A stretch of 64,000 bases of DNA from Desulfopila_A sp964446655 (GCA_964446655.1 CAYUPL010000001.1:1-64000); one strand, 5' to 3'. Shown: positions 35,890 to 44,937, counted from the stretch's first letter. Translations and numbers: made by a program. The notes: generated by a model from the sequence alone, not told the origin.

Positions 35890-36669
35890 TTATAAATAAG
35901 GTTTAAGCTTTTCTACCAGCTGTTCAATCTGCTCATCGATGGAGCCGGAAAAAACAGCCCTTTCCCCCCGGGGGTGAGGAGGAAAAACTTTGACAACCTG
36001 GGTTGGAGACCCGGGCAGACCGATACAGTCCGAGGCCGCACCAATATCAGCTGCACCCAGAGTGGTAATAGCGGCCTTTTTGGCCTTCATCTTGCCTTTC
36101 AGCGAAGGTACCCGCGGTTCATTGATATCTTTTACAACCGTCAGAAGTGCTGGAACCTGGACTTCGACAACATCATAACCGTCATCCATCATCCGCTGCG
36201 CTACTATTTTTCCGTTATCGACCGATTCTATCTTCTGAACGCAGGTGAGATACGGTATATCCAATCTCATGGCTAACCCCGGACCAACCTGTGCCGTATC
36301 GCCATCGATGGCCTGTTTGCCGCAAACTATGAGATCGAAACAGCCTAACGAGTTAACGGCTTTGGCAAGAGTGTAGGCCGTCGCCCAGGTGTCGGCCCCG
36401 GCAAAGGCACGATCGGACACCAGAACCGCCTTATCCGCCCCGCATGAGATAGCAAGCCTGAGAATCTCCTCTGCCTGTGGGGGGCCCATGGTGACTACCG
36501 TAACTTCTCCATCATGCTTTTCTTTAAGACGCACCGCCTCTTCGAGGGCATGCTGGTCATACGGGTTCATGATGGACTGCACGCCTTCTCTGGCCAAGGT
36601 ATTGGTTATCGGGTCAAGACGAACATCTTTGGCATCGGGAACCTGCTTTACACACACGACAATTTTCAT
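35890..36669 (-). CDS. etfB: Electron transfer flavoprotein beta subunit
   Basis: Partner of EtfA, which binds AMP in ordinary ETF or a second, bifurcating FAD in some anaerobes. 259 residues. N-terminal KIVVCVKQVPDAKDVRLDP, the middle VDGDTAQVGP-like block AIDGDTAQVGPGLAMRLDIP (about residues 123-142) and VKDINEPRVPSLKGKMKAKK are family signatures. It starts the etfB-etfA pair 159 bp downstream of the acyl-CoA dehydrogenase gene. Confidence 0.94.
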   Translation of the reverse strand: MKIVVCVKQVPDAKDVRLDPITNTLAREGVQSIMNPYDQHALEEAVRLKEKHDGEVTVVTMGPPQAEEILRLAISCGADKAVLVSDRAFAGADTWATAYTLAKAVNSLGCFDLIVCGKQAIDGDTAQVGPGLAMRLDIPYLTCVQKIESVDNGKIVAQRMMDDGYDVVEVQVPALLTVVKDINEPRVPSLKGKMKAKKAAITTLGAADIGAASDCIGLPGSPTQVVKVFPPHPRGERAVFSGSIDEQIEQLVEKLKPYL

Positions 36670-36827
36670 GAATAACCTGTAATAAAAGATAAGACGAACT
36701 CGGTGCTGCGGGAATAACCTGTACTCCGACAGAAATGTACCATACTTATTAAGGGCATTTTAAAAAGGGGGAGTACAGCTTCAACTGTAGAGGAGCAGAT
36801 CAAGTATAACTCTCCCATACGATATTG

Positions 36828-37976
36828 CTACGCGTATTCCTTATTCAACTCCTGACCAATGACGTTTCGCTGGATCTGGTTTGTTCCTTCATAAATCTGC
36901 AGAATCTTAGCATCTCTCATCATTTTTTCAACCGGATATTCACACATATAGCCATAGCCCCCCATTACCTGTACGGCATCGGTGGTGACCTTCATGGCCA
37001 TATCCGTGGCAAACACCTTGCTCATTGAGGAAACCTTGGAAATATTCTTCGGATGAGCGTCGATGTGCCTGGCGGTACAGTACGTTAAGGCCCGTGCCGC
37101 TTCAATATTTATGGCCATATCCGCCAACATGTGCTGCACTGCCTGGAAGGCGATAATCGGTTTGCCGAACTGCACCCGCTGCTTGGCATAGGAGGCCGCC
37201 TCATCCAGAGCGCCTTGACTGAGGCCGATGCCGAGTGCTGCTATACCCGGACGTGAAGCGTCAAGAGTTTTCATCACCGTGATAAACCCGGTCCCCTGGC
37301 GACCGATAATCCGGTCCGCCGGGATGCGGCAATCCTTGAATATCAGTTCCGTGGTGGAAGACGCCCTGATGCCCATCTTCTTTTCCTTGGGACCGCAACT
37401 GAAGCCGGGATCTCCCTCTTCAACCACAAACATGGAGGCGCCGCGCGCTCCTTTGTTTCTGTCAGTGATGGCAACCACTGTATAAATCTGCGCTTCTCCA
37501 CCATTGGTTATCCACTGTTTGGTGCCGTTGAGTACCCAATGATCTCCATCGAGAACAGCGGTGGTGTTGATGCCTGAAGCGTCTGACCCGGCATTGGCCT
37601 CGGTTAAACCAAAGGCCGCAAATTTTTTGCCTGTGGCAACATCCGGTAGATATTTTTCTTTTTGTTCCTCTGTTCCGGAAAACAACAGCGGATATATACC
37701 CAGAGAACTTGCGGCAAAGGCGGTACCTACCCCAATACACCCTCGACCAAGTTGTTCGAGTGCCAGAACGATATCAAAACACCCGCCGCCAAAGCCACCG
37801 TACTGTTCTGGAATCGGTACGCCGAATAAATCGGCCTGGGCCATTTCATTTAAGATCTCCCGGGGAAATTCGTGCTTCTCATCAAGCTCCGCTCGAATCG
37901 GAATTATACGCTCGTCAGTAATCTGTCGGGCAATATCTACAATCATCTGTTGTTCTTCAGATAAAAAATAGTCCAT
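36828..37976 (-). CDS. Acyl-CoA dehydrogenase, short-chain/butyryl-CoA type
   Basis: FAD enzyme introducing, or in reverse reducing, the alpha-beta double bond of an acyl thioester. 382 residues. Family motifs: FGLTEANAGSDASGINTTAV (about residues 125-144), KQWITNGGEAQ and, near the end, LQIYEGTNQIQRNVIGQEL with the catalytic glutamate in YEGTNQ. Short-chain/butyryl-CoA-type similarity is strong. Lying between fabH and etfBA in an operon where fabD and an enoyl-ACP reductase would be expected, it may reduce enoyl thioesters with electrons from the neighbouring Etf; that is inference. Beta-oxidation is the alternative. Confidence 0.92.
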   Translation of the reverse strand: MDYFLSEEQQMIVDIARQITDERIIPIRAELDEKHEFPREILNEMAQADLFGVPIPEQYGGFGGGCFDIVLALEQLGRGCIGVGTAFAASSLGIYPLLFSGTEEQKEKYLPDVATGKKFAAFGLTEANAGSDASGINTTAVLDGDHWVLNGTKQWITNGGEAQIYTVVAITDRNKGARGASMFVVEEGDPGFSCGPKEKKMGIRASSTTELIFKDCRIPADRIIGRQGTGFITVMKTLDASRPGIAALGIGLSQGALDEAASYAKQRVQFGKPIIAFQAVQHMLADMAINIEAARALTYCTARHIDAHPKNISKVSSMSKVFATDMAMKVTTDAVQVMGGYGYMCEYPVEKMMRDAKILQIYEGTNQIQRNVIGQELNKEYA

Positions 37977-37989
37977 CTCACTCTCCTCT

Positions 37990-38967
37990 TTACCACCTTA
38001 ACAGGGAAGCTCCCCAAGTAAATCCACCACCAAATGAACAGAAGAGAATCAAATCGTCTTTCTCGATCATTCCACCTCGATTCGCCTCATCAAGCGCTAT
38101 CGGTATTGAAGCTGCTGAAGTGTTGCCGTAGCGGGGTGCGTTGATAAACACCTTTTCCGACGGTAACTCCAGCCTGTCGACCAGATTGTTGAGAATTCTG
38201 ACATTTGCCTGGTGCGGGACAACCAGTTTTACTGCTCCCAGGTCCACTCCGGTTTTTTCTAAAAGTCCGCGAACTGCGTCCTCCATTGCTTTGACGGCAT
38301 GCTTAAACACCTCTCTGCCCTCCATAACAATATTGGCTCCAGACCAGTTTTCCACTGCAATTGCAGAGTTGTAACTCTCTGCCGTATGCATGTAAAGGAG
38401 GTTCCAGAGATCGCCGTCGGAAAAATGATTGGCGCCGAGAATGCCGCGGCCGTTCTCGTCACAGGATCCAAGCACGACAGCGCCGGCCCCATCCCCAAAA
38501 AGAATGCAGGTATTTCGATCCTGCCAGTTCAGTCTGCTCGAAAGCGTCTCCGCACCAATTACCAGTATTTTTTGTTCTTTGTCGGCCTGAATATATTTGT
38601 CGGCCAGATCAAGGCCGTACAAAAAGCCGGAGCAGGCCGCGTTCAGGTCAAAGGCAAAAGCTTTCCGTGCACCTAATTCCTTCTGCACAAAGCAGGCGCA
38701 GGACGGCATCAACATATGAGAACTGATGGTCGCCACAACTATAAGATCTATTGCCGCAGCGGGAATTGATGCCATGTCGAGAGCTTTTTGAGCTGCCGAG
38801 GCTGCAAGTATGTGGGTGTATTCACCAGGACCGCTTATGTGACGCTGCTCGATTCCGGTACGCGTTCGAATCCATTCATCGCTGGTGTCGACAAATTTTT
38901 CCATATCTTTATTGGTCACTACTTTTTGCGGAAGAGTAGATCCGGTGCCGAGAATGATACTGCCCAT
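37990..38967 (-). CDS. fabH: 3-oxoacyl-ACP synthase III
   Basis: Starts fatty acid synthesis by condensing acetyl-CoA with malonyl-ACP. 325 residues. Cysteine in DLNAACSGFLYGLDLA (about residue 112), histidine in LVVPHQANVRIL and asparagine in RYGNTSAASIPIAL complete the Cys-His-Asn triad. EWIRTRTGIEQRHI is the N-terminal signature. It overlaps plsX by one base and precedes the acyl-CoA dehydrogenase gene by 13 bp. Confidence 0.95.
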   Translation of the reverse strand: MGSIILGTGSTLPQKVVTNKDMEKFVDTSDEWIRTRTGIEQRHISGPGEYTHILAASAAQKALDMASIPAAAIDLIVVATISSHMLMPSCACFVQKELGARKAFAFDLNAACSGFLYGLDLADKYIQADKEQKILVIGAETLSSRLNWQDRNTCILFGDGAGAVVLGSCDENGRGILGANHFSDGDLWNLLYMHTAESYNSAIAVENWSGANIVMEGREVFKHAVKAMEDAVRGLLEKTGVDLGAVKLVVPHQANVRILNNLVDRLELPSEKVFINAPRYGNTSAASIPIALDEANRGGMIEKDDLILFCSFGGGFTWGASLLRW

Positions 38968-39983
38968 CAGACTTCCACCAAATCCGTCTGCATTTTTTCA
39001 AGATCCTGCGAAATTTTCTCTTTTACGTTGTTTTCAACCATTTTAACAGCTTCCAGAATTGCGTTTTTGATGGCTTGTGCATTGGACTTGCCGTGGCACA
39101 CTATGCCGACTCCGTTGATTCCCAGAAGAGGCGCGCCACCATACTCGGAATAATCGACACGCCTCTGAAATCGTTTAAAGGCGGGCTTGGCTAGGGTATA
39201 TCCAAGCATAGTAAGAGGTGACTTGACAATCTCGCTTTTCAGCATCTCCATAATTGCCTCAGCCAACCCTTCACTTACCTTAAGAATATTATTACCAACA
39301 AAACCATCACAGACGATAACATCCACATCCCCCTTGTAAACGTCTCGTCCCTCGACGTTGCCGATAAAGTTGAGAGAACTTTTCTGCAATAAATCATAGG
39401 TGACGCGTACAAGACTGTTGCCTTTGCCGGTTTCCTCACCTATGGAGAGAATACCGACGCGAGGACGCTCAATATCATAAAGAGAAGCAAAAGCACTGGC
39501 CATCACCGCAAACTGAAAAAGATGCAGGGGACGGCAATCCACATTGGCGCCGATGTCCATTATAACTACAGGCTTTTTAAGTGTGGGAAACATTGAGGCA
39601 ATTCCTGGCCTGACAACGTTTTTAACCCTGCCGAGCTTGCGCAGGGCAGCAGCCAGCGTTGCACCGGAGTTTCCCGCGCTGACGACACCATCGACCTGTT
39701 TTTGTCGGGCCAGTTCAAAGGCCACCATGATGGAAGAATCTTTCTTGCGGCGGATGGCATCCACTGGATACTCATCCATGCCGATTACTTCAGATGCATG
39801 CAATATCTCAAAGGATGCCACACCATGGCGACCTCCTTTAAGTTTATCGACATGCCTCTGTAAAAGAGCGGGATCACCAACCAGGGTAATTTTAAGACCA
39901 GCCTGTTTGGCGGCAAGCGATGCCCCGATGATTAACTCTTCTGGGCCATAATCCCCACCCATGGCATCCAGGGCTATATGCAC
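38967..39983 (-). CDS. plsX: Phosphate acyltransferase PlsX
   Basis: Makes acyl-phosphate from acyl-ACP for phospholipid synthesis. 338 residues. N-terminal ALDAMGGDYGPEELIIGASL, then VSAGNSGATLAAALRKLGRV (about residue 100), GANVDCRPLHLFQFAVMAS, and the later NFIGNVEGRDVYKGDVDVIV. The start is GTG (39983) with AAGGTG upstream. Directly after rpmF, as in most bacteria. Confidence 0.95.
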   Translation of the reverse strand: MHIALDAMGGDYGPEELIIGASLAAKQAGLKITLVGDPALLQRHVDKLKGGRHGVASFEILHASEVIGMDEYPVDAIRRKKDSSIMVAFELARQKQVDGVVSAGNSGATLAAALRKLGRVKNVVRPGIASMFPTLKKPVVIMDIGANVDCRPLHLFQFAVMASAFASLYDIERPRVGILSIGEETGKGNSLVRVTYDLLQKSSLNFIGNVEGRDVYKGDVDVIVCDGFVGNNILKVSEGLAEAIMEMLKSEIVKSPLTMLGYTLAKPAFKRFQRRVDYSEYGGAPLLGINGVGIVCHGKSNAQAIKNAILEAVKMVENNVKEKISQDLEKMQTDLVEV

Positions 39984-39993
39984 GCGTTACACC

Positions 39994-40182
39994 TTATTCG
40001 ATGTCTGAAGCCATGTGGTACACAGTGCGACCTTTATAGGTTCCGCAACTGCCGCAAAGCCGGTGCGGCTCTTTCGGCTCACCGCACCCTGAACACAGAG
40101 AAAGACCTGGGGCTTTCAGGGCGTCATGGGAACGTCTTTTCCTGGTACGGGAATGGGAATGTCTTCTTTTTGGTAATGCCAT
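39994..40182 (-). CDS. rpmF: Ribosomal protein bL32 (zinc-binding form)
   Basis: A 62-residue 50S protein. The N-terminus MALPKRRHSHSRTRKRRSHD is typical; two CxxC pairs, CSGC (about residue 30) and CGSC (about 43), mark the zinc-binding form. ATG 40182 has GGAGG six bases upstream, which rules out a start four codons earlier. Between the DUF177 gene and plsX, the conserved order. Confidence 0.96.
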   Translation of the reverse strand: MALPKRRHSHSRTRKRRSHDALKAPGLSLCSGCGEPKEPHRLCGSCGTYKGRTVYHMASDIE

Positions 40183-40218
40183 GATTTCCTCCAATATATT
40201 TTCAGGCAGGAATAACTG

Positions 40219-40743
40219 CTATTTTTTAAGTTGTTTCAAAACGGCAAACGGTGAATCAGAACGATCCTCAACGCAACTGCATTTCTCATGGTTGAGAGAA
40301 GCGCCACATTGAGGACACAAACCTCTACACTGCTCACTACAGAGCTGCTTTTCCGGCATGGAAAGAATAAGCTGCTCGGCCAATACACCATCTATATCAA
40401 TAACGGCGTCCTCTATATAGACGGTTTCGCAATCTTCAGCACTACATTCAAGTTCATCGGGAAACGATACACTTTCAGCACCAGTCTTGAAAGTATATTT
40501 AAAGATTTCCTCTATAGCAAAGTCCATAGCTTCACTACATCGACTGCAGTTGGTAGACACCTCTGCCTGCAGACGTCCCTGCAGTACAGCCGTGTCCTCG
40601 TCGATCAGGCGGAGAGTGACTTCGGCCTCGGGTCTCCTTGCAAAAATCTGACCGGATCCGGCAGACCAGCCGGTGTCCATAACGATTTTCCGTAAACCTT
40701 CTGCCGTTATCTCACTCAATGGTACTTTCACCGCAGACCTCAC
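40219..40743 (-). CDS. yceD: DUF177/YceD-family protein
   Basis: Small protein of the YceD family, needed for 23S rRNA metabolism in plants and bacteria, probably an RNA or ribosome-assembly factor. 174 residues from GTG 40743. Family marks: AEVSTNCSRCSEAMDFAIEE (about residue 61) and a C-terminal cysteine set CSEQCRGLCPQCGASLNHEK, likely a zinc site. It is the first gene of the rpmF-plsX-fab operon. Confidence 0.88.
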   Translation of the reverse strand: MRSAVKVPLSEITAEGLRKIVMDTGWSAGSGQIFARRPEAEVTLRLIDEDTAVLQGRLQAEVSTNCSRCSEAMDFAIEEIFKYTFKTGAESVSFPDELECSAEDCETVYIEDAVIDIDGVLAEQLILSMPEKQLCSEQCRGLCPQCGASLNHEKCSCVEDRSDSPFAVLKQLKK

Positions 40744-40938
40744 CCCGACAATTGCGACAAAATAGAAAGACGAAACGAATGAGCATAATCAATTATCACC
40801 GAAAAAACCAGAAAAAAACAACGTAAACATAAAAACACCAACAGGAACTGTGGGCCCATTACAGACTTCCTGTTCGAGTTCAGTCCGGCATATCCTTGAA
40901 AGTGGAAAACAGTTTATCGGGAGATACTTTTCAGCGCA

Positions 40939-41358
40939 TTACAGCACATGGGCAAGCCTTTGCGAGCCGGCCAGCAGCCTGAGCGCCGTAACGGCAAGCA
41001 GAAGCTTTAAGATCTTTATGGCAAGAGACGGGGTGGATTGCTCAATTTCGGCGAAATCGGCGGCAGTGAGATAGTAGAGGACCGAGTCTTCTATTGCCGC
41101 AACTGCAACATTTCGCAAACCATTTTGGGTCAGTCCCTTTTCACCGATGGGTGAACCTGGTTCGAGAAGCGCCACAATCTGACACCTGTCCGCAAATCCT
41201 GTGGGAGTCTGTACTCCAAGCCTGCCACTCTTGACAAAGAAAACGCCCTCGGCTGCATCCTGTGGAGAAAAGAGTAATTCTCCCTTAGCGACCTTTACCT
41301 CCTGTAAATAGGAAAAAACTATTTCCTGTTCACTCTGTGTCAATTTAGCCAGGATCAT
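40939..41358 (-). CDS. Cyclic-nucleotide-binding domain protein without DNA-binding domain
   Basis: 139 residues forming one Crp-type cNMP-binding barrel: GELLFSPQDAAEGVFFVKSG (about residues 26-45) and EPGSPIGEKGLTQNGLRNV (phosphate-binding cassette region, about 65-83). The usual arginine of the cassette is not where cAMP-binding Crp has it, so the ligand is uncertain. The C-terminal 30 residues are a hydrophobic leucine-rich helix rather than a helix-turn-helix, so it is not a transcription factor. It is the last gene after mlaC (18-bp gap) and could modulate the lipid transporter (inference). Confidence 0.75.
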   Translation of the reverse strand: MILAKLTQSEQEIVFSYLQEVKVAKGELLFSPQDAAEGVFFVKSGRLGVQTPTGFADRCQIVALLEPGSPIGEKGLTQNGLRNVAVAAIEDSVLYYLTAADFAEIEQSTPSLAIKILKLLLAVTALRLLAGSQRLAHVL

Positions 41359-41376
41359 TTTTGTTACCGCTGGTGG

Positions 41377-41979
41377 TTATTCGAAAGACTGGTTTTTTTC
41401 TTGCAGTATATTCATGAGCCCCTCAAACTTCTCCGTCCGAAGTATTGAGCTGAATTCTGCCCTGTAATTACGAATCAGACTGACACCTTCAATATTAATA
41501 TCATAAACCATCCATTTCCCATCATTCACACTCATTATATAATGGACCGGATATTTTACATTTTTATTCTCGATAAGGGTTGACACCTGCGCTCTATCTC
41601 CCTTGACACGTTCACCAACATATTCGATGGTCTCTCCTGAATAGTTTTCCAATTGACCAATATAGTTGTTCTCCAGCAATTTGGTCATCTGCACGGTGAA
41701 ATCCTTTCTCTGGTTCGTGTCTATCTCCCTCCAGGTTGCCCCCAGAACTCTTTTGGACATTTCACCAAAATCAAAGCGTTCCGAGATGGTCGTCATGATA
41801 ATATCTCGACGCTCCTTCTTTTTTTCAAGTCCCTGCAGAGCAGGATCATCGAGGATATCCACCAGTTTAGCCAAAGTAGGCTGCAGTTGTTCCATGGGTC
41901 CTTTGGCCTGGCTGAACACAGGAAGGGCTGTAAAGAGAAGAAGTACTATTGTATATGACAAGTGTTTAATTTTTTTCAT
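41377..41979 (-). CDS. mlaC: Periplasmic phospholipid-binding protein MlaC
   Basis: Shuttles phospholipid between the outer-membrane MlaA complex and the inner-membrane MlaFEDB transporter. 200 residues with a signal peptide (hydrophobic IVLLLFTALPVFSQA, cleavage near residue 25). The MlaC/Ttg2D fold is supported by FDFGEMSKRVLGATWREID (about residue 70), FTVQMTKLLENNYIGQLENY and the V-x-Y-I-M strand MVYDINIEGVSLIRNYRAEF. Fifth gene of the mla operon. Confidence 0.93.
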   Translation of the reverse strand: MKKIKHLSYTIVLLLFTALPVFSQAKGPMEQLQPTLAKLVDILDDPALQGLEKKKERRDIIMTTISERFDFGEMSKRVLGATWREIDTNQRKDFTVQMTKLLENNYIGQLENYSGETIEYVGERVKGDRAQVSTLIENKNVKYPVHYIMSVNDGKWMVYDINIEGVSLIRNYRAEFSSILRTEKFEGLMNILQEKNQSFE

Positions 41980-42014
41980 AACGGAATCCTGAATGATTTA
42001 TTTGCAAGGTCTCC

Positions 42015-42821
42015 TTAAAAATCCGTCTCCCCTTCGGCAGCCAATTTCACAAGATTTCTCCTGAAATCATAAAAAGACTGGCGAGTGGCCACATAGGGGT
42101 CAAGAGAAAATTTCTTCATTTCCTCATAGACATCGGGACTCAGAGATAAAAAATTAATATTATTTACCGTATAATATAACGCACCCTGATCAATTGTCAT
42201 ATTTGCATAGGCTAAAGGGCTTAGCATAGTATCCCCGGCAAGCCCGGTGGAATGACGCAGAGTCGAAGGGCCCAGCACCGGCCAGCAGAGATAGACTCCT
42301 TCTCCCAGGCCATAAAAGCCGAGAGTCTGCCCGAAATCAGCCAGTTTCGGCTCCAGGTTGAACTCCTGCAGGGCAACGTCAGCCAGGCCGTACACTCCAA
42401 AAGTGGAATTTATCAAAAAGCGCAGAACCACTATGCCCGCATCTTCAAACCGGCCTTGAAGAAGATTATTGACCAGACGAATGGGCGCCGAAATATTATT
42501 GAAAAAATTACCCAGACTTGCACGGAGCTCAGCAGGAATGACGTAGGAATATCCTGTCGTGACAGGCTTCCACACCCAGAAGTAGAGCCTGTCGTTAAAC
42601 TCAAAAAAAACCCGATTGAGCGGTTCCAGGGGATCATAGATGTCCTCCATGCCATAGACATCATCTTCAAAACCGTTAAAATCATCATCAAGGAGGTCAT
42701 CCTGAAGAAGATCCACCGCAGGGAGATTTGACTCTTCGCCGGTCTCCGCCGCCCAGCTCATTCCTACTGCGAAGCAAAGGATCAGCACGAAGACTGCAAT
42801 TTTATAAATATTCTGCCGCAT
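42015..42821 (-). CDS. mlaA: Outer membrane lipid asymmetry protein MlaA
   Basis: Removes surface-exposed phospholipid from the outer membrane and hands it to MlaC. 268 residues; ATG 42821 with GGAGGGG upstream is preferred to the TTG one codon earlier. A signal peptide ending SWA|AE precedes an unusually acidic linker (LLQDDLLDDDFNGFEDD, residues about 39-55). The conserved body begins YDPLEPLNRVFFEFND and includes FLINSTFGVYGLADVA and FGQTLGFYGLGEG. Unlike E. coli MlaA there is no lipobox cysteine at the cleavage site, so the protein may not be a lipoprotein. Between mlaD and mlaC. Confidence 0.93.
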   Translation of the reverse strand: MRQNIYKIAVFVLILCFAVGMSWAAETGEESNLPAVDLLQDDLLDDDFNGFEDDVYGMEDIYDPLEPLNRVFFEFNDRLYFWVWKPVTTGYSYVIPAELRASLGNFFNNISAPIRLVNNLLQGRFEDAGIVVLRFLINSTFGVYGLADVALQEFNLEPKLADFGQTLGFYGLGEGVYLCWPVLGPSTLRHSTGLAGDTMLSPLAYANMTIDQGALYYTVNNINFLSLSPDVYEEMKKFSLDPYVATRQSFYDFRRNLVKLAAEGETDF

Positions 42822-42920
42822 CAAAAAAATTCCCCTCCCTCTGGTGTCATTATTGTATACGCCGCTACTGCCCTATCTCTTTGAACGGTTGCTGAAACAG
42901 CGGGCAAATCACTAAACAGT

Positions 42921-43367
42921 CTACTCAGCACTGCCGAAAGCAAATTTACTTATCAGTGACTCAATATCGACGGAAGACTCCGTGTCGAAGATCACCTCTC
43001 CTTCGGCCAGCATTTCTTCCTCGCCACCAAGGGTCAATTGGATGTACTTATCACCGATGATCCCCTGAGATTTAACCGAAGCCATTGAATCCACCGGAAC
43101 TTTTATGTCCTTATTTATTCGAAGGGTAAGATTTGCATATTGATCATTTAAAGAGATCGTATCTACTTCACCTACCACAACACCTGCTATCTGCACGGTA
43201 CCACCTTGTTTGACTCCGGCAACATTGTCAAATTCAGCTTTGATGGTATAGGTTCTGCTACTGCTGAACAGAGAAATTTCGCCAAGGTTAAACGCAAGGT
43301 AGGCAAAAGCGAGGAAGCCGGCAATCATAAAAAGCCCAACGACTATTTCAATATTAGATTTTTTCAT
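42921..43367 (-). CDS. mlaD: MCE-domain protein MlaD
   Basis: Substrate-binding MCE protein of the Mla transporter; hexamers form a lipid channel above MlaE. 148 residues: one N-terminal membrane helix (EIVVGLFMIAGFLAFAYLAF, residues 6-25), then a single MCE domain with AEFDNVAGVKQGGTVQIAGV (about residues 45-64) and SQGIIGDKYIQLTLGG. Overlaps mlaF by four bases. Confidence 0.93.
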   Translation of the reverse strand: MKKSNIEIVVGLFMIAGFLAFAYLAFNLGEISLFSSSRTYTIKAEFDNVAGVKQGGTVQIAGVVVGEVDTISLNDQYANLTLRINKDIKVPVDSMASVKSQGIIGDKYIQLTLGGEEEMLAEGEVIFDTESSVDIESLISKFAFGSAE

Positions 43368-44149
43368 ATCTCCACCAAACGGCTCTGGTAAATCTGACCC
43401 ATTGTTGTTCTAACGAAATTACGAATATGCTCTTTTCCGGACCACTGAATCTCCTCGGGACTGCCGAAAACATCAACTTTGCCGTTGCTCAGGATTATCA
43501 CCTGATCGGCAAGATTGAGTACTCTGGGTATATCATGACTGACAATCACGGAGGTAAAACCAGCCTGGCTCTGTGTTGCAGCAAAGAGCTGATAGATATC
43601 CTGTGTCATTACAGGATCAAGTCCAGTTGTCGGTTCGTCAAAAAGCATAATTTCGGGGTCAAGTTGCAAAGCCCTTGCCAAACCGACTCTTTTGCGCATA
43701 CCGCCACTAAGTTGGGCCGGATAACGATCATCTGTGCCGCTAAGCTCCAACTCGCCCAGTGTTTTCCGCACTTTTTCCCGGATCTGATCTTCACTCATGC
43801 CGGTTCGCTCACGCAACGGGAGCGCGACATTATCAAAAACAGACATGGAATCGAACAGCGCGGAGCCTTGAAACAAAACACCAAACCTGCTGCGCAACTT
43901 CTCCAAAGCCCCACCGCTTATACCGACAATATTTTTGCCATGGACATAAATTTCACCGTTATCAGGCTCCATCAATCCTAATACCAACTTGAGAGTAACG
44001 CTCTTGCCCTGGCCGCTCCCTCCGGCTATAACGGTTGTCTTGCCGGATAGAATATTGAAACTCACATTATCAAGCACAACAAGTTTTCCGCCGTCGGCCT
44101 GGGAAAATGATTTTGTCACATTTTTAAATTCGATAGCCTTATCCGTCAT
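43364..44149 (-). CDS. mlaF: Mla transporter ATP-binding protein MlaF
   Basis: ATPase of the phospholipid ABC transporter. 261 residues. Walker A GGSGQGKSVTLK (about residue 43), signature LSGGMRKRVGLARALQ (about 147), Walker B IMLFDEPTTGLDP (about 168), and the H-loop VSHD. The signature with arginine-lysine (GGMRKR) is the MlaF type. It overlaps both neighbours, mlaE and mlaD, by four bases, so the three are translationally coupled. Confidence 0.95.
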   Translation of the reverse strand: MTDKAIEFKNVTKSFSQADGGKLVVLDNVSFNILSGKTTVIAGGSGQGKSVTLKLVLGLMEPDNGEIYVHGKNIVGISGGALEKLRSRFGVLFQGSALFDSMSVFDNVALPLRERTGMSEDQIREKVRKTLGELELSGTDDRYPAQLSGGMRKRVGLARALQLDPEIMLFDEPTTGLDPVMTQDIYQLFAATQSQAGFTSVIVSHDIPRVLNLADQVIILSNGKVDVFGSPEEIQWSGKEHIRNFVRTTMGQIYQSRLVEI

Positions 44150-44937
44150 AACAACACCGCAGTCAACAGGTAATCAAAAACCAGTACAGAGATTGAGGAA
44201 AGCACAACCGCCTGAGTCGTTACCTTGCTGACGCTTTCCGCCCCAAACCCTGCCCCTCGGATCTGCCGGACAAAAAAACCTCTGCCGGTACTGATCCACA
44301 CCACCAGAAGTGCAAAGACAAGAGACTTGATAAAGCCCAGGCGGATGTCATGATTGGTCACACTGCTCTGCATTCCATCAATAAAACTACCGGGATTAAC
44401 GCCCATAAGATGCACACCGGCGATGTATCCGCCCGCTATGCCGACAACGTCGAAGACAGCCGTCAGAAGGGGGACCGAAAGCAGTGCGGCAATAAACTTG
44501 GGGCTTATCATATAACGGAATGGGTCGACAGCCATACAGTCAAGCGCATCAATCTGTTCCGATATCCGCATAATACCGAGCTCAGCACACATGGCGGAAC
44601 CGGCACGGCCCGCAACCATCAATGCGGTCAGAACCGGTCCCAATTCCATGATAAGGGTCAGAGACACTGCAGAGCCAAGCATGCCCTCGGCGCCGAATTT
44701 ACTCAGCGAGTAGTACCCTTGTAATCCCAGAACCATACCTGTCGACAGAGCAGTAAAGAAAATCACAACAAGAGAGCCGGCACCTATAAAATGGATCTGT
44801 TTGAGACACTCGCGAAAGCGGAACGGTGTCTTGAATATCCCTCTGACGGCCTGCAGCAGAAAGATCCCCATTCTGCCAAGGTCCTCCAGGACATACAAGC
44901 CATTGTTACCGAGTGTTCTGATAGGGTTAGTTTTCAT
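44146..44937 (-). CDS. mlaE: Mla transporter permease MlaE
   Basis: Inner membrane permease of the Mla system. 263 residues, five or six hydrophobic helices. Family block ELGPVLTALMVAGRAGSAMC followed by AELGIMRISEQIDALDCMAV (about residues 100-139), typical of MlaE/Ttg2B. First gene of mlaE-mlaF-mlaD-mlaA-mlaC. mlaB is not present in the operon, as in other deltaproteobacteria. Confidence 0.94.
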   Translation of the reverse strand: MKTNPIRTLGNNGLYVLEDLGRMGIFLLQAVRGIFKTPFRFRECLKQIHFIGAGSLVVIFFTALSTGMVLGLQGYYSLSKFGAEGMLGSAVSLTLIMELGPVLTALMVAGRAGSAMCAELGIMRISEQIDALDCMAVDPFRYMISPKFIAALLSVPLLTAVFDVVGIAGGYIAGVHLMGVNPGSFIDGMQSSVTNHDIRLGFIKSLVFALLVVWISTGRGFFVRQIRGAGFGAESVSKVTTQAVVLSSISVLVFDYLLTAVLL

